Assembly (NCBI RefSeq): GCF_003086295.3
Contig: NC_092048.1
Coordinates: 68,738,841-68,802,840 of the forward strand
Direction of reading: 5' to 3'
Length of the DNA stretch: 64,000 nt
Source of the DNA: Arachis hypogaea
Taxonomy: Eukaryota; Streptophyta; Magnoliopsida; Fabales; Fabaceae
Numbering within the stretch: the stretch's first letter is position 1; each line of letters begins with the position of its first letter. Both the position numbers and the translations under genes were made by a program. Below, piece after piece: positions 44,512-55,297 of the stretch. Below the pieces are notes generated by a model that was not told the origin of the DNA, did not search any database, and saw only the letters and a list, made by a program, of their open reading frames with translations.

Positions 44512-44729
44512 GATATCTTATATCTATACCTTGTACCTTATGCTCTTAGTTTCATGTGAACGATTCCCGCTTTTGAAACTCTATTTTTTTAGCTTATTTA
44601 TTCATTAGGCTTCTAGAATGATTATTTCTTTCTATATATATTAAAGTATAAGCCTTAGAATTGTCGTGACTTCTGATTAACTTTTGCTTTGCAACATGAG
44701 GTGAGGCTTAGGGTAATTAGGGTGTTACA
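44512..44729 (+). mobile_element. Element I 5' LTR, terminal part
   Basis: The sequence up to GGGTGTTACA at 44729 reads as the end of a chromovirus-type LTR because a primer site follows. The first part of the LTR should be upstream of G and thus outside the window. Confidence 0.65.
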
Positions 44730-44734
44730 TTTAG

Positions 44735-44745
44735 TGGTATCAGAG
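44735..44745 (+). other. Primer-binding site of element I (initiator Met type)
   Basis: TGGTATCAGAG matches the complement of the plant initiator tRNA-Met 3' end, the usual primer of chromoviruses and Copia elements. It stands five bases after the LTR end. This separates I from the tRNA-Asp elements around it. Confidence 0.8.
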
Positions 44746-44951
44746 TAGTTCGTCCTCATGAGCTTGAGGGATGGACCGATTGTGCTTCATCGCATACTTT
44801 GTGTCTTTTTCTTTCATGCTATTTAGGTTATCTGCTTGATATATGCATAGCATGCTTGTTGGTTAGTGCCTTTTTGGGATAATTGAAGAACTTGGCTCTT
44901 GATATTGAGATTGATCACCTTGATATCGATTGTTTGGTGTAGACAGAAACC
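44746..44951 (+). other. Element I leader
   Basis: About 200 bases between primer site and gag ATG. Nothing further recognised. Confidence 0.5.
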
Positions 44952-45173
44952 ATGATGGCTACTCGCAGACGAGGTCATATGCGTACACGGGGAGAAACTG
45001 AGAATGACCGATCGGCCGACAACCATGCAGAGTATATTGCGGCGATGGCCAACTCACTAATACTATGGAAGCGAATGCTGCTGCAACTTTTGCAAGCTGT
45101 AGAAAGATTGGGTCAACCGGCGGAAAATGGAAATGGAAATGGAGACAAAGATGGTAATAACTTGGGAGGTGCT
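44952..45173 (+). pseudogene. gag: Element I gag, N-terminal part
   Basis: ATG 44952 starts MMATRRRGHMRTRGETENDR, typical of the N-terminus of chromovirus (Tekay/Del-like) gag. After 74 codons the frame is broken by solo LTR J, which duplicated GTGCT (45169-45173). Gag resumes in the same frame at 48214 (PMTLASFLKVHPLTFKG). Confidence 0.75.
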
Positions 45174-48100
45174 TGATGAGTGGATATTTTATACCCTTTT
45201 TCGTACTAATTTCTTAGTGTTTTTAGTTATATTTTATTGTTTTATTATGTTTTAGTAGGTTTTAGTGCAAAATTCACTTTTGGATACTACTTTGACTGAT
45301 GATTTTAGGTAATTTTTGGGTGAATTTGGTAAGTTTTGGCAAAGTCTAATTCAGAGACAAAGAAAGAAGTGTAGATGCTGTCAAATCCTAACCTCCATGC
45401 ATTCAAACGAGCATTTTTGGAGTTATAGAGGTCCAATTGACGCGCTTTCAACGGCGTTGGAAATCTAATTTTCAGAGCTTTCCAGGAATATATAATGGTC
45501 TATACTTTTATTTGGGTTGGACTGCCCAAAACGGGAGTTGAATGCACAACTTACCCCCTTTCTGGCGTTCAATGCCCAAGAAGGACCAACCCTCCAAGTT
45601 GAACGCCCAAACTGGTGTTTAACGCCAACCAGGAAGCAAGAATCAAATTTGAACGCCCATAATTCAAGTTGGACGCCAGGAATCAGCCCAAACACTCACC
45701 AAGTGGGCCCTAAAGTGGATTTTAGCACTTCTTATCTTATTTTATTTCCCTTTTGTAATTTTTAAATTAAAAACAATATCTTTTATGTTTAGTCTTAGAG
45801 TTTTTATTATAAATAAAGGACTTCCTTCCTCCTGAGGAACATGCCTCCCAGGAGGGGAGAAGCACAAACATATTACATTACACCTTCTTAATGTGTTCTT
45901 TGTATATTATGAGCAACTAAACCTTCTAGGTTAAGTTAGGAGCTCTGCTGATTCCTATGGATTAATACAATTACTTTTCTACTTCAATCTGTGTTTGATT
46001 CTATTCTATGATGTATTGTCGCTCTTCATCTTTATGAATTTGGGGTGGAACGAAAGTAGGACCCCCTATTCTACATGAGTTCCTTACGAGTCTTGACCTA
46101 GATAGTATTGAGCTATAGCTTGAGAGTGCATTACGGGTTCCAACAAGTTACTTGGGCTAATTGGGATATGTGACATGAAATCTCGTTAGTCAAGGGTAAT
46201 TGAGGTTCCTGTGGCTCTAAGGGCTAGAATCATAGAGCTTCATTCTTCGATCTAGAAGATTCGACCTTGTCTGTGGCATTTTGAGTATGATCATCAGAGA
46301 TTGAATTGTGTGAGCTTTACCCTCTCCCAGATTGATCTAGTCTGTGCGGGCGTTTAGTTTGGATCAAAGGAGATTAATGACCGTGACCCATGGCTTAATC
46401 ACTTACAGCCTTGCCATTGAGGGAAACACTCGTCGTTGGAGTAGTTAGTATGACGTGTTAATCCAGAAGAATAAGCATCTCCGAGGCCTTAACTGATTTC
46501 TCACTGCTTTTTCTACATTTTATTGTTATTGCTTGTTTATGCGCCTATAACAAACAACAACTATCCTTCTATTCGCCTGACTAAGATCTACAGGATAACC
46601 ACAGCTTGCTCAATCCGGCAATCCTCGTGGGATTTGACCCTCACTCACCTGAGGTATTACTTGGACGACCCAGTACACTTGCTAGTTGAGAGAGGAAAAT
46701 GTCGATAAAGAATTTCTCAATAAAATTGCATTGCAACTATAGTTCTAAATCGATAATTATACCTCAATCAACGTTTAAATTGTTTGTCACAATACAAACC
46801 CAATAAAAATAAATCAAAGTATTTAAACCTCGGGTCGTCTCTCAAGGAATTGCAGAAAAGTGTATTTATTATTGGTTATGATGTACTTCTTTTTGGGATT
46901 TTAAAATAAGGAACAAGAAATATAAATAGCAAGAAAGTAAGGAAAACTCAAATGGTAAAAAGGTCTTGGCAAGGGTTAATGGTTAAGGATCTCTATCCTT
47001 GTCACTAACCACAATATGATAGTTGTAGGGATTAATCTCATTTAGTCATCCTCTAAAAATTGAAGGAAGGTCAAATGAGCTTCATCAATCCTAATCCATA
47101 AGTCCTAGCCACTCACTAATCGAATTTGTGAAAGCTAGTGTCAATGGACATCAACCATCAATCACTTCGGCATTAGCAACTCAAAGTCACCTAAGTTACC
47201 AACCCAAGTCAAGAATAGAAAAATCTACTCCATAGCTAAAAGAGACATTTCATCAAACACATAGAATGCAATAAAGAGAAACATCATAAAATGCAAGATT
47301 TAATAAAAGCTATAACTAACACAAGTAAGAAAGCAATAAGAGAAACCAAGGCAAACATAAAAAAAAGAAACATGGAAATATAAAATTTCATTAAAAAGGA
47401 AATTGAAAGTAACATAAGAGTTCATAAACTAAATGGGCAAAATAAAGGAATCAATGATAGAAGTAGATAACTAAAGTGCTAGAACAAATAAAAGTAAGAA
47501 AAACTAAATTAAAATAAGCCTGAAACCTAAATCTAAGGAGAAATTGAAAGAAGAAACCTTAAACCTAGAGAGAGGAGAGAGGCTCACTCTCTAGAATTCT
47601 ACGTCTAAAACCTAAAGTGTTTGAATGAATGATTAGTGAATGAATCGTCCAGCTCCCCAGCCTCTTGTCTTCATTTTCGGGCCTGAAATTGGGTCAAAAG
47701 CATCCTAAAAATCGCCCCCAGCATTTTCTGTTAATTGCAGCACGTGACGCTCGTCACGCGTACACGTCGTTAAATCTTGCACCTGGCCATGCGTAGGCGT
47801 CAGCCACGCGTGCGTGTCATTTGGTTACGGCTTAGTCACGCGTAGGCATTAGCCATGCGTACGCGTGGACACCAGCTTCTCAAAACTTCAATTTCTTGTG
47901 TTCTTTCCACTTTTGCATGCTTCCTTTCCATTCTCTAAGCCATTCCTGCCCTATAAATCCTAAAATCACTAAACACACATATCACGACATCGAATGGTAA
48001 TGAAAGAAAATTAAAAATTAGTGATTTTAAAGCCAAAGAAGCATGTTTTCAATCATAGCACAAAATTAGGAAGGAAACCTAAAAACATGCAATTTACATG

Positions 48101-48208
48101 AATGAGTGTGAGAATAATTGACAAAATCCACTCAATTCAATCCAAAATATACCATAAAATAGTGGTTTATCACCGGTTCAGTTGTGCGAGTCACAAATTC
48201 GCGCACTA
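45174..48208 (+). mobile_element. Solo LTR J (family 1) split by solo LTR K
   Basis: Starts TGATGAGTGG and ends TTCGCGCACTA (an altered GTGCACCA). A perfect target duplication GTGCT lies at 45169-45173 and 48209-48213. Without K it is about 1.54 kb. It holds GGAAATCTAATTTTCAGAG-CTTTCC with ATATATAAT near 45458-45496 and family-1 dyad words at about 45530-45680. It interrupts gag of element I. Confidence 0.9.
46687..48172 (-). mobile_element. Solo LTR K (family 2) inside J
   Basis: Minus-strand LTR from TGATAAACCACTA (48172) to TTTCCTCTCTCA (46687), homologous to the D LTRs. Flanks CTAGT (46682-46686) and CCGGT (48173-48177) are consistent with an original CTGGT with one transition in each copy. 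Intact family-1 LTRs read CTTGCTGGTTAG there. ACGCGTACGCGTGG-type palindromes occur near 47755-47870. Confidence 0.82.
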
Positions 48209-48213
48209 GTGCT

Positions 48214-49108
48214 CCGATGACTTTGGCTTCATTCCTGAAAGTTCATCCACTGACTTTTAAAGGTTCGACCAACTCCATTGAAGCGTACAATTGGTTTCGA
48301 GCTATGGAGCGTGCACTATAGACTCAGCATGTCCCGACTAACCAATACGTAGAGTTTGCGGCCTATCAATTGTTAGGAGAAGCGCAACATTGGTGGCAAG
48401 GAGAGTGCCAGTTGCTGCGACTTTCGAATGCAGAGATTTCTTGGGATGTGTTTCAAACGGCGTTCTATAGGAAATATTTCCCGGAGTCGGTGAGAGAAGC
48501 TAAGGAGTTAGAGCTTATGCAGCTAAAGCAAGGCTCATTGTCTGTGTCCGAGTATACTAGTCAGTTCGAGAAACTCTGAAGGTTCTCTAGGGTGTGTCAA
48601 GGTGCCCCGGAGTCATACGAGAGTTGGAAGTGTATAAATTATCAAGGGGGTTTGAGGGATACCATTATGATTGTTGTGTCTCCTTTGGAGATTCAGATCT
48701 TTTTTGAGCTTGTGAACAAAGCAAGAGTCGTGGAGGAGTGTGCGAAGAAAGTGGCATTACCAAGAGATACTCGTGGGGGAAACAACCGTGGGCGTGAAAA
48801 GTACTTTTAACCAAGAGCTCAGAACTTTAAGATGGGATGACATGTACCTCAAGGTCAAGGCAACTTTTGGAGACCCACTTTTGATCCGTCCCATCCGGCG
48901 AAAGGAAGAGGTGATTACTTTAATAGCGGATTGCCTGGTCACATGGCGAGGGATTGTACACCTGGGAGGAACCCAAATGCGGGTAGGAATCAACACCAAG
49001 GACGAGTGTTCGCTACGAACGCCAATGATGCTGCTAAGGCAGATCCTTTGATGAGAGGTAAGTGTGTAATTGGTGACAAAGCTTTAAGCTACATGGTATG
49101 ATTTTGTA
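48214..49108 (+). pseudogene. gag: Element I gag, main part
   Basis: Continuation of gag in frame with 44952: VHPLTFKGSTNSIEAYNWFR, then TAG 48319-48321, YQLLGEAQHWWQGECQLL, YRKYFPESVREAKELELMQL, TGA 48577-48579, and further stops at 48808-48810 and near 48838. The zinc knuckle survives only as YFNSGLPGHMARDC, where the first two cysteines are lost (Y and S). The end has RGKCVIGDKALSYMV, just before where the protease DSGA should begin. There a stop and decay follow. Confidence 0.8.
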
Positions 49109-49977
49109 ACCCAACATTTATTCGTAACATATTTTGGTGGACTTATAGCTGAGAGTATCAGGTTTAGAGGCCTATGACCCAACATACTTGTGCCATGTGT
49201 AATGTCGCTGTTAGGACTGGTAGAACTGAGGGTTTGGTTACCAAAATGGATTGACTAATCTGACAAAGTATTTTTGTGTGAAACACCAGTGATATTCCTA
49301 TGGAAAGTTATGACAATGTGAGGCATGGTACGAGAGAGAGAGAGAGAGTGTGTGTGTGTGTGTGTGTGAGTACCAATAAATCCTGGCGACCCAATTTATC
49401 TTTCCTTTTGTGATTTACATCAAAGTTCTTTATTCCGAGTTCCTTCTTGATAATTAATTTGAACGTTTCCTAAACTAAACCCTTGCTTTCATGTATCCTC
49501 ACGCAAAACTCGTATTCCTTGACGTGAGCCTAAACTCGTTTCGACCCAATCAAGTGTGAGGAAGATTACTATTGCGATAAACCGCCTTCATTCACAAACT
49601 TGTGATTTTCTTAAAATCAGCAGAAATATATTTTGATTTGATATGCCCTACTGTTTTATCCAAAGATTCTTAATTTGGAATTCCTATTTTAAGGTGCACT
49701 CTAAATTCTCTTTCTGGTGCATTTTCCTATTTTCTACAACCTTGTTTGATCACAACACAATGTATCTTTTCAATTTTTTTTACGGATACCATTCGAAATT
49801 GTTTGCTTTTTTTTAGCTTGGTGTTCCTTCTGATAACTTGAACACATTTCAACGTCGCATGCAATCCTTAGACGCAACCATCAATATGTTAGTTTCTTTA
49901 GGACGCAAATTATGAACATGAAGGACGAAATTTGTGAGCGTACGATATCACGAGGAGTTGTGAAGCTTTGCTTTTAC
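49109..49977 (+). other. Decayed stretch of element I
   Basis: No open frame and no motif I can place. It contains a short microsatellite (49332-49368) and a C/T-rich middle. Presumably rearranged pol of element I, but this is not shown by the sequence. Confidence 0.35.
49332..49368. repeat. GA then GT microsatellite
   Basis: About nine GA units followed directly by about ten GT units. Confidence 0.9.
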
Positions 49978-50310
49978 AAATGGCATTAACTATAACTAAA
50001 TTGACACACAAGAATGCCCCGTTGGTACGACATCAAATTGTGGAGAAAATTCCTCAAAAAAACTTGAAAGAAAGATTAACTATAGAGCCAATGTTGGTGT
50101 TGCTGGAACCCTAATAAACCAGTTGGGATCTACAATGATGCTTCGTTGAAAATCTTGGAGTGCGTTCTGATGTAACATTAGGATGTAGTGGTTTATGTGC
50201 CACGACGATTGAGCCGTATGAAATGAATTATTTGACTCACGATCTGGAGCCTGTTGCATTTGTGCTTATGTTGAAGAGGTGGAGCAGGAGGAAATTACCT
50301 CCACATAGAT
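49978..50310 (+). pseudogene. RT-RNase H remnant of element I
   Basis: A short decayed copy of the RT thumb and RNase H. In shifting frames it reads ALTITKLTHKNAPLV, LKERLTIEPMLVLLEP, then DASLK(N)LG and EMNYLTHDLEPVAFVLMLKR, which corresponds to the chromovirus pattern MNYPTHDLELAAVVFALK. Stops and frameshifts are frequent and much of pol between gag and here is gone. Confidence 0.65.
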
Positions 50311-51027
50311 GAATGAAACTACTAAAAGACTAAGATTTTGAGTTAAGCTACCGCCTAGGGATATTCACGTATGATTCTGGTTTTTACGTATAGATTCTAG
50401 GATGATTAATATAAGATTTAGTACCTGACAAATTATTCAAGTGCAGAGGCAAATAGAATTAGCAAGTAGTATCTCCTTGTTTGGTTTGCCATTGTTAGGA
50501 GCATAGTTATCAACTCGGTCAAGATACTGGATCATTGAGTTAGTGGTTTAACCGTTAGATTACTGATTAAATTGTTTAACTCAATAATAATTAAATAAAT
50601 ACATAGAATTATAACAAAATTCAATAAAAAGAATACAAATAATAACATATAATTTAAATTTTTTAATTTTCTACTAGTATAAACAATAATTATTAAGATT
50701 TAAATAAATAAATACAATTTATTTTAAATTTTAGACAAATTATAATGTAAAATATTATATTATAGTATATGTATAATATATATAATAGCAATACAGAACA
50801 TATAACTTTTTTATTTAAAAGTAATTATGGCATAGTGCTGTAATGTTGGAACCTATCTCTATCCCTGAAAGAATGTAAGTTCGAATCATGGCTCTCTCCT
50901 CAATTTATATTTTTCTCCCATCAACACATAAGGCCCAACATTTTAAAATATGTATTACAAGAAAACAGAGAAATTACATGCGCATGTGACGTCTTTCCTG
51001 CATGTGTCGGGGAAAAGGAATACAATG
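50311..51027. other. AT-rich intergenic stretch, no gene
   Basis: Low-complexity AT-rich sequence (50580-50830) with a phrase TTATCAACTCGGTCAAG...GGTTTAACCGTTAG (about 50508-50570). That resembles common plant repeats, but I cannot delimit ends. CAATG at 51023-51027 is the left target duplication of L. Confidence 0.5.
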
Positions 51028-51565
51028 TGTTCATACCCTGGGTCGAGTTATCCGACCTGGGATGATTGGCGACAAAGCGACCGACCTCTTCAGGTCAGGC
51101 TACCCGACCTCTTCTCAAAGAGGTCGGCCAAATCGATAGGAAAGCCCAATAAAGGGCCCAAATAGAGGAACACGACCCAAATCCAAAGGCAATCCAAGCC
51201 TATAGAGATAAAGGCAGTTCCCTTGAAGATAAGCTGACTTCACTCAAAATAAGATAAGATAAGATAAGATAACTAACTTATCTTATCAGAAAAATCAGCC
51301 CACACTACTATAAATACACTGGAGCACCCAGTTATAACTCATACTCTAATTCTACAATAAACCTGCTTAATATCCGTGCTAACTTAAGCATCGGAGTCTC
51401 TTGCAGGTACCCCTCCTCCGGTGACCAAGGATCAGAAGTGCAGCCAGTCCAACAAGTCGGACACAACAGCTCCAGCCGCCACCAGCCAGCCGGACACACC
51501 ATCTCCGACCAGTACAGAAGATCTCGTCCGAGATCGACCTCTAGTTTCAGGTAACCCTCGGAACA
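51028..51565 (+). mobile_element. Element L 5' LTR (Tat lineage)
   Basis: TGTTCATACC to CGGAACA, 538 bases. It has TATAAATA at 51309-51316, AATAAA at 51356-51361 and GATAAGATAA/TTATCTTATC inverted repeats at 51250-51289 in the U3. Paired with 61239-61778. I count roughly 20 substitutions, most of them transitions, so about 4 percent divergence by eye. Target duplication CAATG/TAATG, one change. Confidence 0.93.
51309..51316 (+). promoter_or_regulatory. TATA box of element L LTR
   Basis: TATAAATA, 40 bases before an AATAAA polyadenylation-type signal (51356-51361). Both are kept in the 3' LTR. Confidence 0.7.
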
Positions 51566-51566
51566 T

Positions 51567-51584
51567 TGGCACCGTTGCCGGGGA
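51567..51584 (+). other. Primer-binding site of element L
   Basis: TGGCACCGTTGCCGGGGA lies one base after the LTR end. tRNA-Asp type with one change. Confidence 0.85.
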
Positions 51585-51606
51585 ACCTGGAAGTTATCCC
51601 AACACC

Positions 51607-53094
51607 ATGATGGACGGCCATGACAACGACCACGATTCAGATCTGGAAAACAGAACACCGCACAAGAACGCGGACGCTACGCTAAAGGATACTCCGGAAT
51701 CCAACGGGGACAAAAACTCATCAAATCCGGAGGTAATAGCAGCACTTCAAGACCGCTTAAAGCAACTTGAAAAAGAAACCCAACAACAACGAGAGGTCGG
51801 GAAGGATCTACAAAGAGAGGTACGGCGGTGTCGAGAATTGGAAGATAAACTAATGCAATTAGAAGCCAATCTCAAATCCAAAGCTCCTCGGACTACTCCT
51901 GAGGAAAATTCACGCAAAGAACAAGATCCATTCACCAAGGAAATTATGAAAACCAAAATTCCAAAAGACTTCAAACTCCCGGATATGATTTTGTATGATG
52001 GCACCACAGATCCGAACCATCATCTCAGCAATTTCAGAAGTAGAATGTACCTCACCGACGCCTCGGACGCCGTTCGTTGCAAAGCTTTTCCAACAACTCT
52101 CACGAAGACAGCAATTAGATGGTTCGACAACCTACCTCCAAAGTCCATCTCAAACTTTGACGACCTGGCCAAAAAATTCCTAGCCAGATTCTCCATCCAG
52201 AAAGATAAGACCAAGCACGCCCCCAGTTTACTAGGGATCAAGCAAGGAGATCGGGAGAGCCTCCGCAACTACATGGAATGATTCAACAAAACATGCATGG
52301 ACATACAAAGCTTGCCAACAGAGGCCGCCATCATGGGACTCATCAATGGCCTACGAGAAGGACCTTTTAGCCAGTCCATATCAAAGAAGTACCCTACCTC
52401 CTTAGACGAAGTGCAGGAGCGAGCAGAAAAATACATCAACATGGAAGAAAATGCTCGGTTAGGAGAAACCTCAAAATCTGGGGTCCCCTACCGAGATAAA
52501 GATAAGGAATCCAAAAGAAAAGAAGATCAACAAGGAGAGAAAATCAAAAAGTACCACAATTACACTCCTCTCAGGGCATCCCTAGTCGACGTATACAAAG
52601 AAGTCTGCCATACAGAGAAAATACCCCCAGCACGGCCACTCAAAGGCAAAAGAGGGGGAGGAAACCGGAATGAATATTGCGAATATCATCGAGTGCGAGG
52701 GCACTCTACCAACGAGTGCTTCGATCTAAAGAACATCATAGAAAAATTGGTGAGGGAAGGAAAACTAGATCGGTTTCTAGCCACCCGAGATGACGACCAA
52801 AGAAAGAGACAAAGGGACGAAGATATTGGACGAACCGCGCGATCACCTCGTACACCGGAAAGACACATCCATATGATAGACGGCGGATCCACAGGGGGAG
52901 GAATCTCCAAATCATCCCGCAAAAGATATCTCAAAGAAGTATATCATGTCGAGGGAATGGAAGAAGCACCCGACATCCCTGCAATCACATTCACTAAAGA
53001 GGACGCATCCGGTATCATCTCGGGACACGACGACCCCATGGTCATCACTATCATACTGACAAACGCCAATCTGCACCGCACATTAGTAGACTAA
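51607..53094 (+). pseudogene. gag: Element L gag and start of protease
   Basis: First ATG after the primer site is at 51607 (MMDGHDNDHDSDLENR). Open sequence upstream of it lies in the LTR and is not used. A coiled coil (LQDRLKQLEKETQQQREVGK) precedes the gag core (PKDFKLPDMILYDGTTDPNH, AIRWFDNLPPKSISNF). TGA at 52279-52281 replaces a Trp codon in NYMEWFNKT. A Tat-type knuckle CEYHRVRGHSTNEC (C-x2-H-x4-H-x4-C) is present near 52678-52720. The frame reaches the protease active site VD-stop-GSSADIL, where TAA at 53092-53094 falls between the catalytic Asp and Gly. Confidence 0.9.
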
Positions 53095-53878
53095 GGGAGC
53101 TCCGCTGACATCCTATTCAAAACTGCCTTCGACAAGCTCAGCCTAGAAAACAAGGAGCTTAAGCCATACCCGAACAGTCTGTTCGGACTAGAAGATACCC
53201 TGGTACAACCGCTAGGATATGTATCACTACATACAACCTTTGGAAAAGGGAACCAATCCAGGATGCTCAAAATAGACTACATTGTGGTCGACGTGAGTTC
53301 AGCCTACAATGTTCTAATAGGTCGGACAACACTAAATCAACTCGGTGCAATAGTCTCGACTCCACATCTATGCATGAAATTCCCAACTACAGAGAGGATA
53401 GCCACAATAAAAGCAGATCAAAAGATGGCACGCCGCTGTTATAACGAAATTCTAAACCTCAGAGGCAAAGGAGAAGAGTTTCACACAATTGAGTTTGGCA
53501 GAGTTCAGAGACGAGAAGAACTCCGTCTGCAACCAGAAGCTGAGATAGAGAAGGTTCAGATCGGAGACACCTCGGACAAAATGACTAATATCGGCACAAT
53601 CCTGAGAGGAGACTCAAAAGAATTACTGGTACAATTCTTACGAGATAATGTCGATCTCTTCGCATGGAAAGCCGCAGACATGCCAGGCATAGACCCCAAG
53701 CTAATGTGCCACAAGTTGGTAGTCTATCCAGCATCTCGGCCGGTACAGCAAAGACGAAGAAAACTTGGGCTAGAGCGATCCCAAGCTGTGGAAGAACAGG
53801 TACAAGCATTATTAGAGGCAGGATTCATAAGAGAGGTCAAATACCCACTATGGCTAGCCAACAAATGGAAAGTGGCGA
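53095..53878 (+). pseudogene. pol: Element L protease to RT N-terminus
   Basis: Same frame as gag. GSSADILFKTAFDKLSL is the rest of the protease active-site region. It continues through DVSSAYNVLIGRTTLNQLG (protease flap and C-terminal side), FLRDNVDLFAWKAADMPGID and LVVYPASRPVQQRRRKLGLE into the RT fingers at LEAGFIREVKYPLWLAN. There a small deletion of roughly eight residues and a frameshift (about 53862-53878) lose the VxVKK segment. Confidence 0.88.
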
Positions 53879-55297
53879 ATGTGCACCGATTACACCGATC
53901 TCAACAAAGCCTGCCCAAAAGATCCTTACCCACTCCCAAGTATCGACGCTCTAGTCGATGCTTCCTCCGGATATAGATACCTCTCGTTTATGGACGCATA
54001 CTCGGGATACAACCAAATCCCCATGTATCCACCAGATCAAGAAAAGACCTCGTTTTTAACGCCGAAAGCGAACTACTGCTACATTGTGATGCCTTTCGGT
54101 CTCAAGAATGCGAGAGCTACTTATCAAAGGCTAATGAATAAAGTCTTCTCAGATCACATCGGAAAAATCATGGAAGTCTATGTGGACGACATGTTGATAA
54201 AGACACAAAGTGAAGAGACATTATTATCCGACCTGGCTCAAGTGTTTGACACTATAAGGAAGCATGACATGCGACTCAATCCCGCAAAATGCACCTTTGC
54301 AGTAGAAGCGGGCAAATTTTTAGGTTCCATGCTCACACAAAGAAGAATTGAAGCAAATCCGGATAAATATCAAGCCATACTCAACATGAAAAGCCCAACA
54401 TGTGTCAAAGAAGTACAACAACTCAACGGGAGATTGGCTGCCCTATCTAGGTTCTTAGCAGGATCAGCGATAAGATCTCTCCCCTTCTATGCTACTTTAA
54501 GGAAGGGAAAGCAGTTCGAATGGACAACAGAATATGAACAAGCCTTCCAAGACTTTAAGGATTTCTTGGGACGGCCACCTATCCTATCCCCTCCACGAAA
54601 AGGAGAACCGCTCATATTATATCTCGCAGTAGAAAGTCGGGCAATAGCTTCAGCACTAGTCAGAGAAGACGAAAGTGGGCAACAACCCGTCTACTTCATT
54701 AGTAAAGCGCTACAGGGATCCGAGTTGAACTACCAGAAAATAGAAAAGTTTGCCTATACTCTCGTTCTAATATCTCGACGACTTCGCCCATACTCCCAGG
54801 CTCACACCATTAAGGTTCGAACTAACCAGCCCATAAAAGGAATATTGCAGAAAACAGATTTAGCAGGTAGAATTTTACAATGGGCAGTCGAGTTATCCGA
54901 GTTCGACCTCCAATATGAAGCTCGAACGGCCATCAAATCACAGTATCTGGCCGACTTCATCGCAGAATTCACAGATGTCCCGGAAATCCCCACAGAATGG
55001 AATCTCTATGTGGATGGTTCTTCAAATAAGACTGGAAGCGGCGCAGGTGTGATAATAGAAAGCAACCAAGGAACCCAAGTTGAGCTCTCCCTTAAATTTG
55101 GGTTCCCGGCCTCAAACAATCAGGCGGAATATGAAGCGTTATTAGCAGGTTTGAAGCTGGCTAAAGAGGTTGGAGCTCAAAAATTCAACATTTACAGTAA
55201 TTCACAAGTAGTCACCTCATAGTTAACAGGGAGCTACCAAGCCAAAGATCCCACCATGAAAAAGTATTTGGATAAAACCAAGGAACAGCTCGGATAA
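53879..55297 (+). pseudogene. pol: Element L RT, RNase H and second RNase H
   Basis: RT palm: MCTDYTDLNKACPKDPYPLP, FMDAYSGYNQI, MPFGLKNARATYQRLMNKVF and catalytic YVDD in EVYVDDMLIKTQ. RNase H follows (LILYLAVESRAIASALVRED, ALQGSELNYQKIEKFAYTLV). A second, archaeal-like RNase H follows it: WNLYVDGSSNKTGSGAGVII, SNNQAEYEALLAGLKLA, with the third acidic site changed to Asn (NIYSNSQVV; the family has SDSQ). The extra RNase H marks the Tat lineage (Ogre/Retand type). Stops TAG 55220-55222 (from CAG) and TAA 55295-55297 (from CAA) interrupt the same frame. The canonical RT catalytic residues look intact. Confidence 0.92.

Noticed and set aside
50508..50570. Possible MITE or other DNA transposon with a partner near 61840
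   Set aside because: Some GGTTTAACCG-like phrases occur on both sides of L, but I could not define terminal repeats or a target duplication.
51421..51606. Upstream extension of L gag into the LTR
   Set aside because: It would start at GTG inside the LTR and run through the primer-binding site. The first ATG after the primer site is at 51607.
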